Shown in pieces: positions 26,027-36,500 of a DNA stretch of 41,127 nucleotides (positions are counted from its first letter, which is position 1; each line of letters starts with the position of its first letter). The notes below the pieces were generated by a model. That model searched no databases. It was not told where the DNA came from and was given only the letters and a program-made list of their open reading frames with translations. The stretch spans positions 5,943 through 47,069 of the forward strand of contig NHIO02000035.1 in the NCBI GenBank assembly GCA_002171975.2, given 5' to 3'. The position numbers and the translations under genes are program-made. This DNA comes from Flavobacteriales bacterium TMED191 (GTDB taxonomy: Bacteria; Bacteroidota; Bacteroidia; Flavobacteriales; TMED113).

Positions 26027-26992
26027 ATGACTAGAATTTTAACGGGTATACAAAGCTCAGGAACACCACATCTAGGAAATGTTTTAGGAGCAATGTTACC
26101 AGCAATTGAGCTTTCTAAAAAAAATGAATCATTATTATTCATTGCCGATCTTCATGCTCTAACAACTATAAAAAATAAAGAGCAACTTTTAAAAAATTCC
26201 TTAGAAACTGCGGCTGCATGGATCGCTTGTGGCCTAGATACTAAGAAAAACATCTTATATAGACAGTCTGATATTCCTCAAGTAACAGAACTTATGTGGT
26301 ACCTAAACTGCATCACACCATATCCAATGCTGGCAAATGCGCACTCTTTTAAAGATAAATCCGAAAAACTATCTGATGTAAACGCAGGTTTATTTACATA
26401 CCCAGTATTAATGGCGGCAGATATTATTTTATATAATGCCAATATTGTGCCTGTAGGAAAAGATCAAATCCAACATTTAGAAATAACAAGAGATATAGCA
26501 AATAAATTTAATAATATATACGGAGAAACATTTACCGTCCCTGAAGCAAAATTAAAAAAAGAAAGTATGATTATTCCTGGTACCGATGGTCAAAAAATGA
26601 GTAAATCATACGGAAATACTATTGATGTTTTTGAAGATGAAAAAAGACTAAAAAAACAAATTATGAGTATTAAAACCGACAGTAAAGGCTTAGAAGAACC
26701 TAAAAATCCTGATGAATGTAATGTTTTTCAAATATATAAATTAATAGGCTCTAAAGTCCAAGTAGAGGATTTAAAACTTAAGTACTTAAAAGGTGGTTAC
26801 GGTTATGGGCACGCAAAAAAAGAATTATTTAATCTTATATTGGAAAACTTTAAAGAGCCCCGAAATAATTATAAACGACTAATAAATGAGCCCGACGTCG
26901 TAAATCATGAACTAACTAATGGCGCTAAAAAAGCCAGCGAAATTGCAAAGAATGTACTTAGAAAAGTTAAATCTAATCTTGGTTTAATGTGA
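26027..26992 (+). CDS. trpS: Tryptophanyl-tRNA synthetase
   Basis: This class I synthetase charges tRNA-Trp. The 321-aa protein begins MTRILTGIQSSGTPHLGN (HIGH-type HLGN), followed by FIADLHALT, YPVLMAADIILY, PVGKDQIQHLEITRDIA and the KMSKS loop GQKMSKSYGN. I chose ATG 26027 over ATG 25994 because the signature then starts at residue 4, and the longer version would cover the palindrome at 26001-26018. Its end overlaps the convergent peroxiredoxin stop by 9 bp. Confidence 0.97.
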   Translation: MTRILTGIQSSGTPHLGNVLGAMLPAIELSKKNESLLFIADLHALTTIKNKEQLLKNSLETAAAWIACGLDTKKNILYRQSDIPQVTELMWYLNCITPYPMLANAHSFKDKSEKLSDVNAGLFTYPVLMAADIILYNANIVPVGKDQIQHLEITRDIANKFNNIYGETFTVPEAKLKKESMIIPGTDGQKMSKSYGNTIDVFEDEKRLKKQIMSIKTDSKGLEEPKNPDECNVFQIYKLIGSKVQVEDLKLKYLKGGYGYGHAKKELFNLILENFKEPRNNYKRLINEPDVVNHELTNGAKKASEIAKNVLRKVKSNLGLM

Positions 26993-27613
26993 ACTTAAAT
27001 AATCTGCAACACCTTCATGTGATTCCTTCATGCCATCATCACCAGGTTTCCAGTTAGCTGGGCAAACCTCGCCATTTTCCTCATGAAATTGTAATGCATC
27101 TAAAACTCTTATTGCTTCATCTACATTTCTTCCTAATGGGAGATTATTAACTAATTGATGTTGTACTACCCCCTCTTTGTCAATTAAAAATAACCCTCTG
27201 TAAGCTATCATACTTCCAGTTGCAACTAACTCACCCTCCTCATTATAATCATACTCACCATTTAAAACATCATAGGCATCAGATATAATTTTATTAGAAT
27301 CAGCGACTAAAGGGTATGTAATCCCTTTGATGCCACCTTTGTTTTTTGGCAACTGCAACCAACCCCAGTGAGTCTCTGCAGTATCGGTAGAACACCCCAC
27401 AATAACACAATTTCTTTTTTCAAATTCAGCTAGTTTAGCTTGAAAAGCATGCAGTTCTGAAGGACATACAAAAGTAAAGTCTTTTGGATAAAAAAATAGA
27501 ATTACGTATTTCTTATTTACGAATTGATCTAGTGAGAAATCATTAACAGAATCTCCTCCGTTAATAATTGCACTTGCTTTAAAACTTGGCGCTAAGCCAC
27601 CTACTAATCCCAT
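26984..27613 (-). CDS. 2-Cys peroxiredoxin (AhpC/Prx1 type)
   Basis: It reduces hydrogen peroxide and organic peroxides through a thiol cycle. The peroxidatic C50 lies in YPKDFTFVCPSELHAF and the resolving Cys near 184 in GEVCPANWKPG. The 209-aa length and the STDTAETHWGWLQ block fit typical Prx1/AhpC enzymes of Bacteroidota. It is cytoplasmic, with no signal peptide. The reductase is not in view. It is downstream of the metalloprotease gene on the same strand but has its own candidate promoter box. Confidence 0.95.
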   Translation of the reverse strand: MGLVGGLAPSFKASAIINGGDSVNDFSLDQFVNKKYVILFFYPKDFTFVCPSELHAFQAKLAEFEKRNCVIVGCSTDTAETHWGWLQLPKNKGGIKGITYPLVADSNKIISDAYDVLNGEYDYNEEGELVATGSMIAYRGLFLIDKEGVVQHQLVNNLPLGRNVDEAIRVLDALQFHEENGEVCPANWKPGDDGMKESHEGVADYLSSH

Positions 27614-27639
27614 AGTTTTAACAATTTAAATTAACATTC

Positions 27640-27647
27640 CAAATGTA
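27640..27647 (-). promoter_or_regulatory. Candidate -7 box for the peroxiredoxin gene
   Basis: TACATTTG on the minus strand (27647-27640) matches TAnnTTTG and lies 26 bp before the ATG at 27613, giving a leader near 20 nt. No TTG is found at the right -33 distance. Confidence 0.4.
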
Positions 27648-27668
27648 GTATATTTTTTATTTATTTAA

Positions 27669-29444
27669 CTACTGAATTATTATATTTTTATGTATCAATT
27701 CATTATTATTAAAATCATTCGAGCTTTTTAATAATTGTGCATTGTATACTCCTGAAGGTAAATTTGAAACATCTATTTCTGTACTATGCCCCACATGAGT
27801 TTTGTATAAAATTAGCTTACCAATAGCATTAAATAGCTTTAGTGAAAACACATCTCCAATAATTGAATTAAATGCAAATTTTAAATACTTAGTTGTAGGG
27901 TTGGGGTATATATTGATTAATGACAATTGATTATTCACTAAATTTAATTCCGCATCATCACATAGTCCATCAACATTAGAATCATTTAAACAATTGCCAA
28001 AGCAATCATAGCCTATATCTGCATATATGCATGAATCATCATCAGTATTAGCAAATTGGTCATAATTACACGCACTCGTATCTAAGCAGCCTAAAACAAT
28101 CATATTTTCATCATTACAAGGTTCTATGTTCTGCATTTCTACATATGACATTATAGTGTTTTTAATGAGATTATGAAATTTCAAGATTATACCACCACCT
28201 GAATCATATGACCAAGTGTGACAATAGCTCATTATAGTGCCTATTTGTGGTTGAGGGTTATTAAGATAATCTTGACATTGAGAGGATGAAGTTTCCTCTA
28301 AACTTGCGCAATTATCAATTGGTCCGCCCTCCCAACCACACCACTGAGTATGATTTGCTCCAAAATTATGACCAAGTTCATGTGCAAAACAATATATATT
28401 CCAAAAAAAATAAGGAACAGGTAAATCAATGTAATCGGAATCTCCCGTTAAATTACTACTAAAACCATAGCCATTCCATTGACTGCCTATACCATTCAAA
28501 AATGCAATTCCCCCTGTACCCGTGTCATCTCTCTTAGAAAAAAGGTGTACTAAATCCCTGCTAACAGATGAAAATAATTCATTAGCATACCAATTATCTC
28601 TTAAAGCAATCAACATATCTTGTGGAGAATCAATAAAAGATGCATATGGATCTTCTACTTCCCAAACTTGTGCTGAGCTAGACTTAAGTCCAACATTAAC
28701 CTCTTCAACAAAAAGTTCGCTTACTACTGCTAAAACTTCTAAAGCCCAATCTATGGCTTCTTGAAAACTTGAAAAAGATTGAAAAGTAAAATAATCAATC
28801 TCTATAGCAATATCAACACATTTAGACACAGATGATGAATTGTGGCTTATATTAGAAACATCAATAGTATTTTGCAACAAATCTGATGAACATATAAAAT
28901 CAAAATCCTTAGGACTGTTTTTAACATTTAAAATGTAATAAATCGTTTCTAAATCTAACTCTTTTGTATTTAACAAACTTATCTGATATATCTCTTGTTG
29001 AATTGTAATGATAGCTTTTGCTCCATTCGGCGAAAATATAAATACACCATCTAAATCATCATTATTAATTATTCTATATGATTTTATCTCCGAAGTATGT
29101 AGAGTTTTAATAATACCCCTATTTGTGTGTCTTGTAACAAATAAGTTTTCTGGAGAGACCTTAAATTCTTCTAGTTCTAAATTAAAGCTATTTTGATTGA
29201 AAAATGGAAAGGAAATGTGCAAAAAACTAACATCATGTCTAAGTATATATTCAAGTTCATCTTGATTTAATTGTAAAAATAAAATACTATCATGGATCAA
29301 TGACATATCAATTCCAGGATATGACTCGCTAATGATATTATATGACTCATTAGATGGGTAATAGACTTTAAATAAATCTTTTGACATTGATAATTGCAGT
29401 GAAAATGCAATTATGAATAATGTTATAAAATTTCTCTTCATCAT
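27669..29444 (-). CDS. Secreted reprolysin-like (M12B-type) metalloprotease with T9SS sorting domain
   Basis: A 591-residue exported protein. It has a signal peptide (MMKRNFITLFIIAFSLQLSMS), a propeptide-like region, and a metzincin domain with zinc site HELGHNFGANH (about 355-365) and Met-turn GTIMSYCHTW. A Cys-rich segment follows (GCLDTSACNYDQFANTDDDS, YDCFGNCLNDSN), of the type common in marine flavobacterial surface proteins. Last comes a type A T9SS C-terminal domain (INIYPNPTTKYLKF ... LFNAIGKLI ... LPSGVYNAQLL). It should be passed across the outer membrane and released or anchored. I chose ATG 29444 (or 29441) to begin the signal peptide. It is divergent from hflX. Confidence 0.9.
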   Translation of the reverse strand: MMKRNFITLFIIAFSLQLSMSKDLFKVYYPSNESYNIISESYPGIDMSLIHDSILFLQLNQDELEYILRHDVSFLHISFPFFNQNSFNLELEEFKVSPENLFVTRHTNRGIIKTLHTSEIKSYRIINNDDLDGVFIFSPNGAKAIITIQQEIYQISLLNTKELDLETIYYILNVKNSPKDFDFICSSDLLQNTIDVSNISHNSSSVSKCVDIAIEIDYFTFQSFSSFQEAIDWALEVLAVVSELFVEEVNVGLKSSSAQVWEVEDPYASFIDSPQDMLIALRDNWYANELFSSVSRDLVHLFSKRDDTGTGGIAFLNGIGSQWNGYGFSSNLTGDSDYIDLPVPYFFWNIYCFAHELGHNFGANHTQWCGWEGGPIDNCASLEETSSSQCQDYLNNPQPQIGTIMSYCHTWSYDSGGGIILKFHNLIKNTIMSYVEMQNIEPCNDENMIVLGCLDTSACNYDQFANTDDDSCIYADIGYDCFGNCLNDSNVDGLCDDAELNLVNNQLSLINIYPNPTTKYLKFAFNSIIGDVFSLKLFNAIGKLILYKTHVGHSTEIDVSNLPSGVYNAQLLKSSNDFNNNELIHKNIIIQ

Positions 29445-29547
29445 AATAATTATAATTTTGTTATACCAATATAAAATCAAATGTTATGCCAAACTATATA
29501 AGCCTATTCATTATTGTATTTTATTAAAACCTATATTTATATCAATT

Positions 29548-30711
29548 ATGGAAAGAACAATACTTATTGGAGCTATAACAGCAAAAGACAATGAATTAGA
29601 GATAGAAGAATATTTAAAAGAGCTGACATTTCTTACTTATACTGCTGGAGGGGAAGTAATTAAAATTTTCAAACAAAAAATAAACTCTATAAATTCAAAA
29701 ACATTTTTAGGGAAGGGAAAAATATATACAATTGCTGATTTCATAAAAAACTTCAGTATTGATACGGCAATATTTGACGATGAACTTACCCCATCTCAAC
29801 AAAAAAATTTGGAATATATTTTAAATTGTAAAGTGGTCGATAGAACAAATTTGATTCTATCCATTTTTGCTTTAAGAGCAAAAACTGCTATTGCAAAAAT
29901 TCAAGTAGAGTTGGCTCAGCATCAGTACTTTTTACCAAGACTTACTAATCTTTGGACGCATCTATCAAAGCAAAAGGGTGGGATTGGGATGCGAGGACCC
30001 GGAGAAAAAGAAATTGAAACAGATAGAAGAATTATTAGACAGCAAATTTCATTACTTAAAAAAAAATTAGACAAAATCGATAAACAGATGACAACACAAA
30101 GAAAAGGTCGAGACCGTTTAATCCGAGTTGCTCTCATTGGATATACAAATGCTGGTAAATCAACAATTATGAATTTTTTTAGCAAATCTAATGTCTTGGC
30201 TGAGGATAAATTATTTGCGACACTTGATACCACTGTAAGAAAAGTTGTTATTAACAATCTTCCATTTTTGTTATCTGATACTGTTGGTTTTATTCGAAAA
30301 CTTCCAACTCAATTAGTAAAAGCTTTTAAATCTACATTGGACGAAGTTCATGAATCTGACCTTTTAATACATGTTGTAGATATTTCAAACCCTGGCTTTG
30401 AAAAACATATTAAGGCAGTTGAAAAAACATTAAATGAAATAAATTGTGTGGGAAAAGAACAGGTGATTGTATTTAATAAAATTGATCAATTTAAGTACAT
30501 AGAAAAAGACTATGATGATTTAAGTCCACTAAAAAGAGAAAACCTGTCGTTAGAATATTGGCAAAAAACATGGATGGCCAAAGAAAATATTAGCACAGTA
30601 TTTATTTCCTGTACAAAGAAAACTAATACAAATAGCCTAAAAGAATGCCTTTATGAAAAGATAAAAAAGATTCAAGAAAAAAAATATCCTTACAATAATT
30701 TTTTGTATTAA
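29548..30711 (+). CDS. hflX: GTPase HflX
   Basis: HflX is a ribosome-binding GTPase that helps split stalled or stressed ribosomes. The 387-aa protein starts MERTILIGAITAKDN. The HflX N-terminal domain has FLGKGK and the block LTPSQQKNLEYILNCKVVDRTNLILSIFALRA, then GGIGMRGPGEKEIETDRR, a coiled linker and the G domain with P-loop GYTNAGKST (about 197-205) and G3 DTVGF. I chose ATG 29548; the longer frame from 29413 encodes a hydrophobic leader foreign to the family. The stop overlaps the AddB-like gene stop by 4 bp. Confidence 0.95.
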   Translation: MERTILIGAITAKDNELEIEEYLKELTFLTYTAGGEVIKIFKQKINSINSKTFLGKGKIYTIADFIKNFSIDTAIFDDELTPSQQKNLEYILNCKVVDRTNLILSIFALRAKTAIAKIQVELAQHQYFLPRLTNLWTHLSKQKGGIGMRGPGEKEIETDRRIIRQQISLLKKKLDKIDKQMTTQRKGRDRLIRVALIGYTNAGKSTIMNFFSKSNVLAEDKLFATLDTTVRKVVINNLPFLLSDTVGFIRKLPTQLVKAFKSTLDEVHESDLLIHVVDISNPGFEKHIKAVEKTLNEINCVGKEQVIVFNKIDQFKYIEKDYDDLSPLKRENLSLEYWQKTWMAKENISTVFISCTKKTNTNSLKECLYEKIKKIQEKKYPYNNFLY

Positions 30712-33524
30712 TCACAAAAATAACATGGTCTATCCTTATCTAAATGTTCAAAGGATACTTTTGGGTCAAACATTTGAGAAATCATATTAATTACTTCGCT
30801 TTCAAATATCTTTAAAACTGAATTATTTATCGTTAAACTATTATTTACTTCCGCGTTTTGAATTTGAAAAGCTTTAGTACGTAAATTAATAATACCGGCT
30901 TTAACAAGAAAATTTTGCGCATTGTTATGATTTTTAAGCAACCAACTATACATTAATAGTTGAAGTAACTTTGGCTTTAAACTCAAGTCCATTAAATTTT
31001 CAGATTTTAATTCTGAATTACTCACAAAACCTGTTTTATAATCAATAATTCTATGGTTCCCATTAAAAGTATCAACACGATCTATGTTGCCTTTTAAATT
31101 TACTGAAATAAGCTTATTAGAAAATTTATTTATAAACTTTATAGGGCTGGAAAATGATTGCTCTAAAAATTTAATAATGATTTTATTACCATTTCGAACT
31201 AAATCTAATTCTGATTTTATAAAGTTTTTTATAATACGCTTAATAGCTTCAAACGCTAATAAGTTCTTTCCTTTAGAAAAATTATCTATATTATTTTGTT
31301 TGAATGCATTATATATTTCAGTATCAATCTTATTATAAATATTATTCATATCATGAATACTTAAAAGTATATTTAAATAAGGTCTATATAATAATTCTAA
31401 TGCACGATGGGTAATTAATCCGATTGTTGCAGAATTCATATTAACACTCAAATCTTCTATTTCTGAAATCCCTATGATTTTTTCATAATAAAATTGTCTT
31501 GGACATAAATTGTATAAATTTAATGCACTCGCTGATAAACCAAAATGAAGTAAATCAGTTAGTTTTTGAAACAAATAATTATCTTTTTGTTTTAAAATTG
31601 TATTATGATTATTTTCTACTAAACTAAAAGCATTCATTGTAGTTTCTTCTTCAATAATGATATTAGTTGTCAATAATGGTTTTATTTCATAAACTAACTG
31701 GTTGATAAATCGACTCCTTTCCGATGAAGAGTATGACGAATAATCCTGATTGTATATTATATAAGTATTGGGAGCTCTTTTTATTAAATTAAAAAAATTA
31801 CTAGCATATATTGCATCTAAATCAAGACTGGTCCTAATTCCAAATTTCAACTTTATATCAAATGGCACAAAACTATTATGATTAATCGATGGCGGCAAAT
31901 TATTTTCATTTGCTGACAATATAAAAACATTATCAAAATCTATCGTCCGTGATTCTAACATTCCCATTATTTGTAAACCATTTAGTGGTTCCCCAGAAAA
32001 ATTAATTTTAATAGAATTAATAATTTGGTTGAAGAATCTAACAAATAACTTAAGCTCAATATTGTAGTTGACTTTGGCTAAAAACTGCCCTAAAATATAC
32101 AAATGCTCTTGTATTGCATACAAACATTCTTCAAGGAAGATATCTTCACTCGAAATATCCCGATCTAGATTTAATAAACGACTTAAAAGTTCTTGAAATA
32201 AGCTTAATATATCATTATGATTTTCAAAAAAACCTATTAGTATTTTGTCAAACAAAGAACTGCCTGACATAGGAAATATTTGACTCAAGTCATGGTAGCT
32301 TAAGTAATTTAAACTTGCTTTATTTAAAGATTTAATTAGTTGATCTAAATCCGCAAACTTTGAACCTAAGATTAACTTAAAATAAGGGTTTCTTAAAATC
32401 TTTAAAATATCTTTAGCATTATAATTTTTTTGAGATTTTTTTTGATCCCTATATATATATCTAGCATTAAGATACAGGTTTAGGACATCATTAAACATAG
32501 AAATAACAGGGTGATTCGATAATTTATAACCCATTGTAACATTAATATTAGCTACAGTTTCAGGTATTGACTCTAAAACTGCTAATAGTAAATCTTCATC
32601 AGGTAAAATTATAGCTGTTTTTTTTAACTCCTCTGTGCTAAATGACTTTTCATTTAAAAAATTTGCCAGTAATTTTACTTGACTAATATTTTTTGTTGCT
32701 CCAATTATTTTAATATTCTTTTTTAGTGATAAAAAATCATTATTATGCTGCGACAAAACATCAGGCCATTTTTTTCTATATTTCCTCAAAAACTTTCCTG
32801 ACTCTTGCTCTAAATTGCTAACAAAATACTCATCCGAATCCCAAAAAATATCACAAATTTCTTCTTTTATTAAATGATCAATTATTACTTCTTGGGACAT
32901 TGTTAAAGCATCTAAGCCAATAAAAACTATTCGTTTTTTATCTTTTTCTTTTAACCAAGATTTTAGTAAACCCAAATCCTCAGCAATTAACCTTTGTGCC
33001 AATCCAGTATAAGCAGTATTCTTACTTAGCAGTGTTTGTCGTAATAAATTATAAATACTATTTAAAGAACTATAAAAGTGCAAATAATACTCAATCTCCT
33101 CGTGATTTTTTTCTAATTCTAAATGCCAATTTTCAATTCGCTTAACATCTGATAAATAATTAAATATCTCCGACGCAGATGCAAGTGACCTATCTATTTC
33201 ATCAAAGTCATTAAGCAACATTTCTGCCCATCGATGGCATTTTTCTACATCATGTGGACTATCTACACTATTAATATAAATACTGTAAAATTCGAAGAAT
33301 AATTCCAATTTGCTAACAGGCTTTAGTTTTGTCACACTAAAAATAAAATCATCTATTGAATAAAATGGAGGAAGCCAAATAGGGCTGGATATTTCTTTTG
33401 AAACTTGATCTGCAAAAAATAAGGAAGCCCTTCTTGAAGGGAAAACAATGATTAAATCAGACAAATCATTTTTATTCTTTGAAAGAAGAATTTTTGATAT
33501 TTTAGATAAAAAAGAATTTCTCAT
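30708..33524 (-). CDS. AddB-like PD-(D/E)XK nuclease / inactive helicase subunit
   Basis: A 938-residue protein translated from an ATG that overlaps the AddA-like stop (ATGA). The N-terminal DLIIVFPSRRASLFFADQV is the degenerate helicase core of AddB proteins. The C-terminal part has LSASALNLYNLCPRQFYYEK (C674) and the nuclease signature GNIDRV...RIIDYKTG (about 820-832). Together with AddA it should resect double-strand ends for recombination. The C-terminus ends C934-x-x-C937-D, so the usual fourth cysteine of the AddB iron-sulfur cluster is not seen. Length is near that of other Bacteroidota homologues as I recall them. Confidence 0.87.
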   Translation of the reverse strand: MRNSFLSKISKILLSKNKNDLSDLIIVFPSRRASLFFADQVSKEISSPIWLPPFYSIDDFIFSVTKLKPVSKLELFFEFYSIYINSVDSPHDVEKCHRWAEMLLNDFDEIDRSLASASEIFNYLSDVKRIENWHLELEKNHEEIEYYLHFYSSLNSIYNLLRQTLLSKNTAYTGLAQRLIAEDLGLLKSWLKEKDKKRIVFIGLDALTMSQEVIIDHLIKEEICDIFWDSDEYFVSNLEQESGKFLRKYRKKWPDVLSQHNNDFLSLKKNIKIIGATKNISQVKLLANFLNEKSFSTEELKKTAIILPDEDLLLAVLESIPETVANINVTMGYKLSNHPVISMFNDVLNLYLNARYIYRDQKKSQKNYNAKDILKILRNPYFKLILGSKFADLDQLIKSLNKASLNYLSYHDLSQIFPMSGSSLFDKILIGFFENHNDILSLFQELLSRLLNLDRDISSEDIFLEECLYAIQEHLYILGQFLAKVNYNIELKLFVRFFNQIINSIKINFSGEPLNGLQIMGMLESRTIDFDNVFILSANENNLPPSINHNSFVPFDIKLKFGIRTSLDLDAIYASNFFNLIKRAPNTYIIYNQDYSSYSSSERSRFINQLVYEIKPLLTTNIIIEEETTMNAFSLVENNHNTILKQKDNYLFQKLTDLLHFGLSASALNLYNLCPRQFYYEKIIGISEIEDLSVNMNSATIGLITHRALELLYRPYLNILLSIHDMNNIYNKIDTEIYNAFKQNNIDNFSKGKNLLAFEAIKRIIKNFIKSELDLVRNGNKIIIKFLEQSFSSPIKFINKFSNKLISVNLKGNIDRVDTFNGNHRIIDYKTGFVSNSELKSENLMDLSLKPKLLQLLMYSWLLKNHNNAQNFLVKAGIINLRTKAFQIQNAEVNNSLTINNSVLKIFESEVINMISQMFDPKVSFEHLDKDRPCYFCD

Positions 33525-36500
33525 TTTACTTCTATTATGTCACCATCAGTTAAATAAACTATATATTTATGCACTTTTTTAAATTTTAATTTTATTAATA
33601 CTTCTTCATATTTATGCATCTGCTGCTTATGTGAAGCATGCTTTTTGCCGGTTTTATAATCTATCAAACTAGCCTCAATATTGTTATTAACAACAACCCT
33701 ATCTGGTCTATATATCTGGCCATCTTCACTTAGAATGCTAGTCTCTGAATATATTTTTAATTTAACTTGAAATAAGTGTGAAATTTTGTCGCTATTTATA
33801 ATTCTCAATATTTGGTTTTTTATTTTATTATAAATTTCTAAACTATATTTTGTTTCGACTTCTAAGTGATCAAGCATTTTATCAATATCATCCTTAGTAT
33901 TAATTCCTGCCATTATTTTATGAATTAAATCACCCCATACAATTGAGTACTTTTGCTTGACATTTTTATTAATAACATGATTTTTTCTAATCCTCAATCT
34001 ATTGCGCCAACCTATGGAAACAATATTTTTAATTGTAGGATTTTGAACAGGACTGATTTTAGTATGTGAAGTTAATTTTTCCCCAGATTGAAAATTATTT
34101 TCAACAAAACTTGCATTTTTTTGAGCGGTTAAAAATTCAAGAAAATAATGATATATATTACCTCTTCTTGAATCAAGATTACTAATAATATATAACCTGT
34201 CTTCGGGCCTTGTCATAGCAACATATAAAAGGTTAATATTATCCAATAAAACTTGTATTTTATGATTTACATACTCTTGAGGGAATGGCTTAGGCCATGA
34301 TTCTATTTCTTGTTTCAATGGCAATAAAGTTATAACTGGTTCATTATCTTTTTTTCCAGTAAAGAAACTTGATACATTAAACCATTTTTGATCTTTACCT
34401 AAGTCATCTTTCCAATTAGCGAATGGAAAGATAACAACCGGAAACTGCAAGCCTTTTGACTTATGAATACTCATAATTTCTACTGCATTTATTCCTTCCG
34501 GAATAATAATAGAAGCAGTATCTTTTTTTTGACCCCAATAATATAAAAAATCAGTAATCGAACTTTTAAACCTTGTTGAAAATTCAAAAACAAAGTCTAA
34601 AAAAAAATTAATGTAGATATTATCTTTTTTATTTAAACTAAAGATTCTGATTAACCTTTCGACAAGCTCGTATAAATTAATATTGGTTAATTTTTCTAAG
34701 TAAAAATTAAAGCCAAATTGATTCAATAGATGTTGGAACTCTTTATTTGTAGTTTGAGAATTTTCACTAATAAATTGATGAACGCTAATTTTATTTTGCA
34801 TAATCATATTATTATTTATCAAATACTCTAATAAATTTGCTTTAGCAAAATGGTCAGATTGATTCTGAATAATTAGCAAATTATTTAAAAGAAACTCAAC
34901 AGATAAAGAATGCTTTATTAATAATGATTCTGATGAAATAATAGGAATGTCATTTTCTGTTAAAAATGCGGCAATTTTTGTAATTTCTTTATTATTTCTT
35001 GTTAAAATAGAAATGTCCTTATACAAGTAACCATCATTAACAGTATCCTTAACTTTTTCACAAATTAATTTGAGTGTTTCTGAATCTAACTTTTGCCCTT
35101 TCTCGTCTAAAAAAGATAACTCTATAAAACCACTTAAATTTTTAGCTGACTTTTGATCTAACTTATTATATAGGCGATTATAGTTCCCCGTTAATTTTTT
35201 AGATAAAAATTTAAAAAATTCATTATTAAAATTTACTATTTCCTTGCCACTTCTATAATTTGTATTTAATGATGCTACACCTTGTCTATTAGAATCACAT
35301 ATTTCTAAAAACTGCTCAACATCGCCACCTCTCCATCTATAAATAGCCTGTTTACCATCTCCAACAATTAAGCATGAGCCGCCTTTAGATACACTTTCCT
35401 CTACTAATGGGAACAAATTACGCCATTGCATAATAGATGTATCCTGAAATTCATCGATAAAATAATGATTATATCTTGTTCCTATTTTTTCATAAATAAA
35501 GGGAACTGAATTTTTCATCAAAAATCTAAAGATAATCTGATTAAACTCTGAAATATGAATAATATTATTTTCTTGTTTGATACTTGCTATTTTTTGATCT
35601 ATTCTTCCTAAAACTGATACTAAAAACAAAGAACTATAGCATTTTTTATTAAATCTATATATTGGGTAGTTAGCATCTATATATTTTATTAAATTATTCA
35701 ATGAAGAATTTAAAGTATTGCTAATCTGATTGATTTGGTTTTTTTCATTTATACTTGCAGTTTTTTTTGCCCAAACATTATTAATTAATGAATTGTAGAT
35801 ACGTTTATTAGTTGTAATTGATATTTCTAACTCTTTAAATGGTGTCCTTTTTAGTTTTTGAATATACGTTGGCAATGCCTTATATGGGAAAACAGATGCG
35901 GGAATTCCTTGGATAAGATTTGATAGATTCTTTTGATAGTTAAGAATACTTTTTTCAAACTGATTAATACTTTTTATTAACTCTTTCTGTCGTAAAGAAA
36001 TAGATTTTAGATCCATTAATTCATTAATGAAAATGAATTTTTGATCCTTAAATAATTCCTTACTAACTTGTAGTAAATCTTCTTGAATATCCCAATTTTT
36101 ATCTTGATTAGTTTTATAATCAGAATACGCTAATAATTTATTTGTTAATTGAGTGTCAAAACCTATTTCATCCAATAATGACATAACACCTTCCTGGATG
36201 ATATTATCCTTATCAAGTTCTACCTCAAAATTTGAAGGGAGCTCTAATTCATAGCTAAATCCTTTAATTATTTTATAAATGAATTTATCAATCGTTGAAA
36301 CTGAAAAAAAACTATAAGAATGCAATATTTGTGAAAGAGCTTTTTTTGACTCAATTATTAATTGCTCATCACTGTAAGCTAACTCTAATTTTATAGTATT
36401 ATATATAGAATCATATGAAGATGCATGCTTGACTTTAGAAAATTCATAAAGCGTAGAGATAATTCTAGTTTTCATCTCTGATGAAGCTTTATTAGTAAAT

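Noticed and set aside
29413..29547. N-terminal extension of HflX with a hydrophobic leader
   Set aside because: HflX is cytosolic and its conserved N-terminus begins at MERTILIGA (29548). The extension covers the divergent promoter region.
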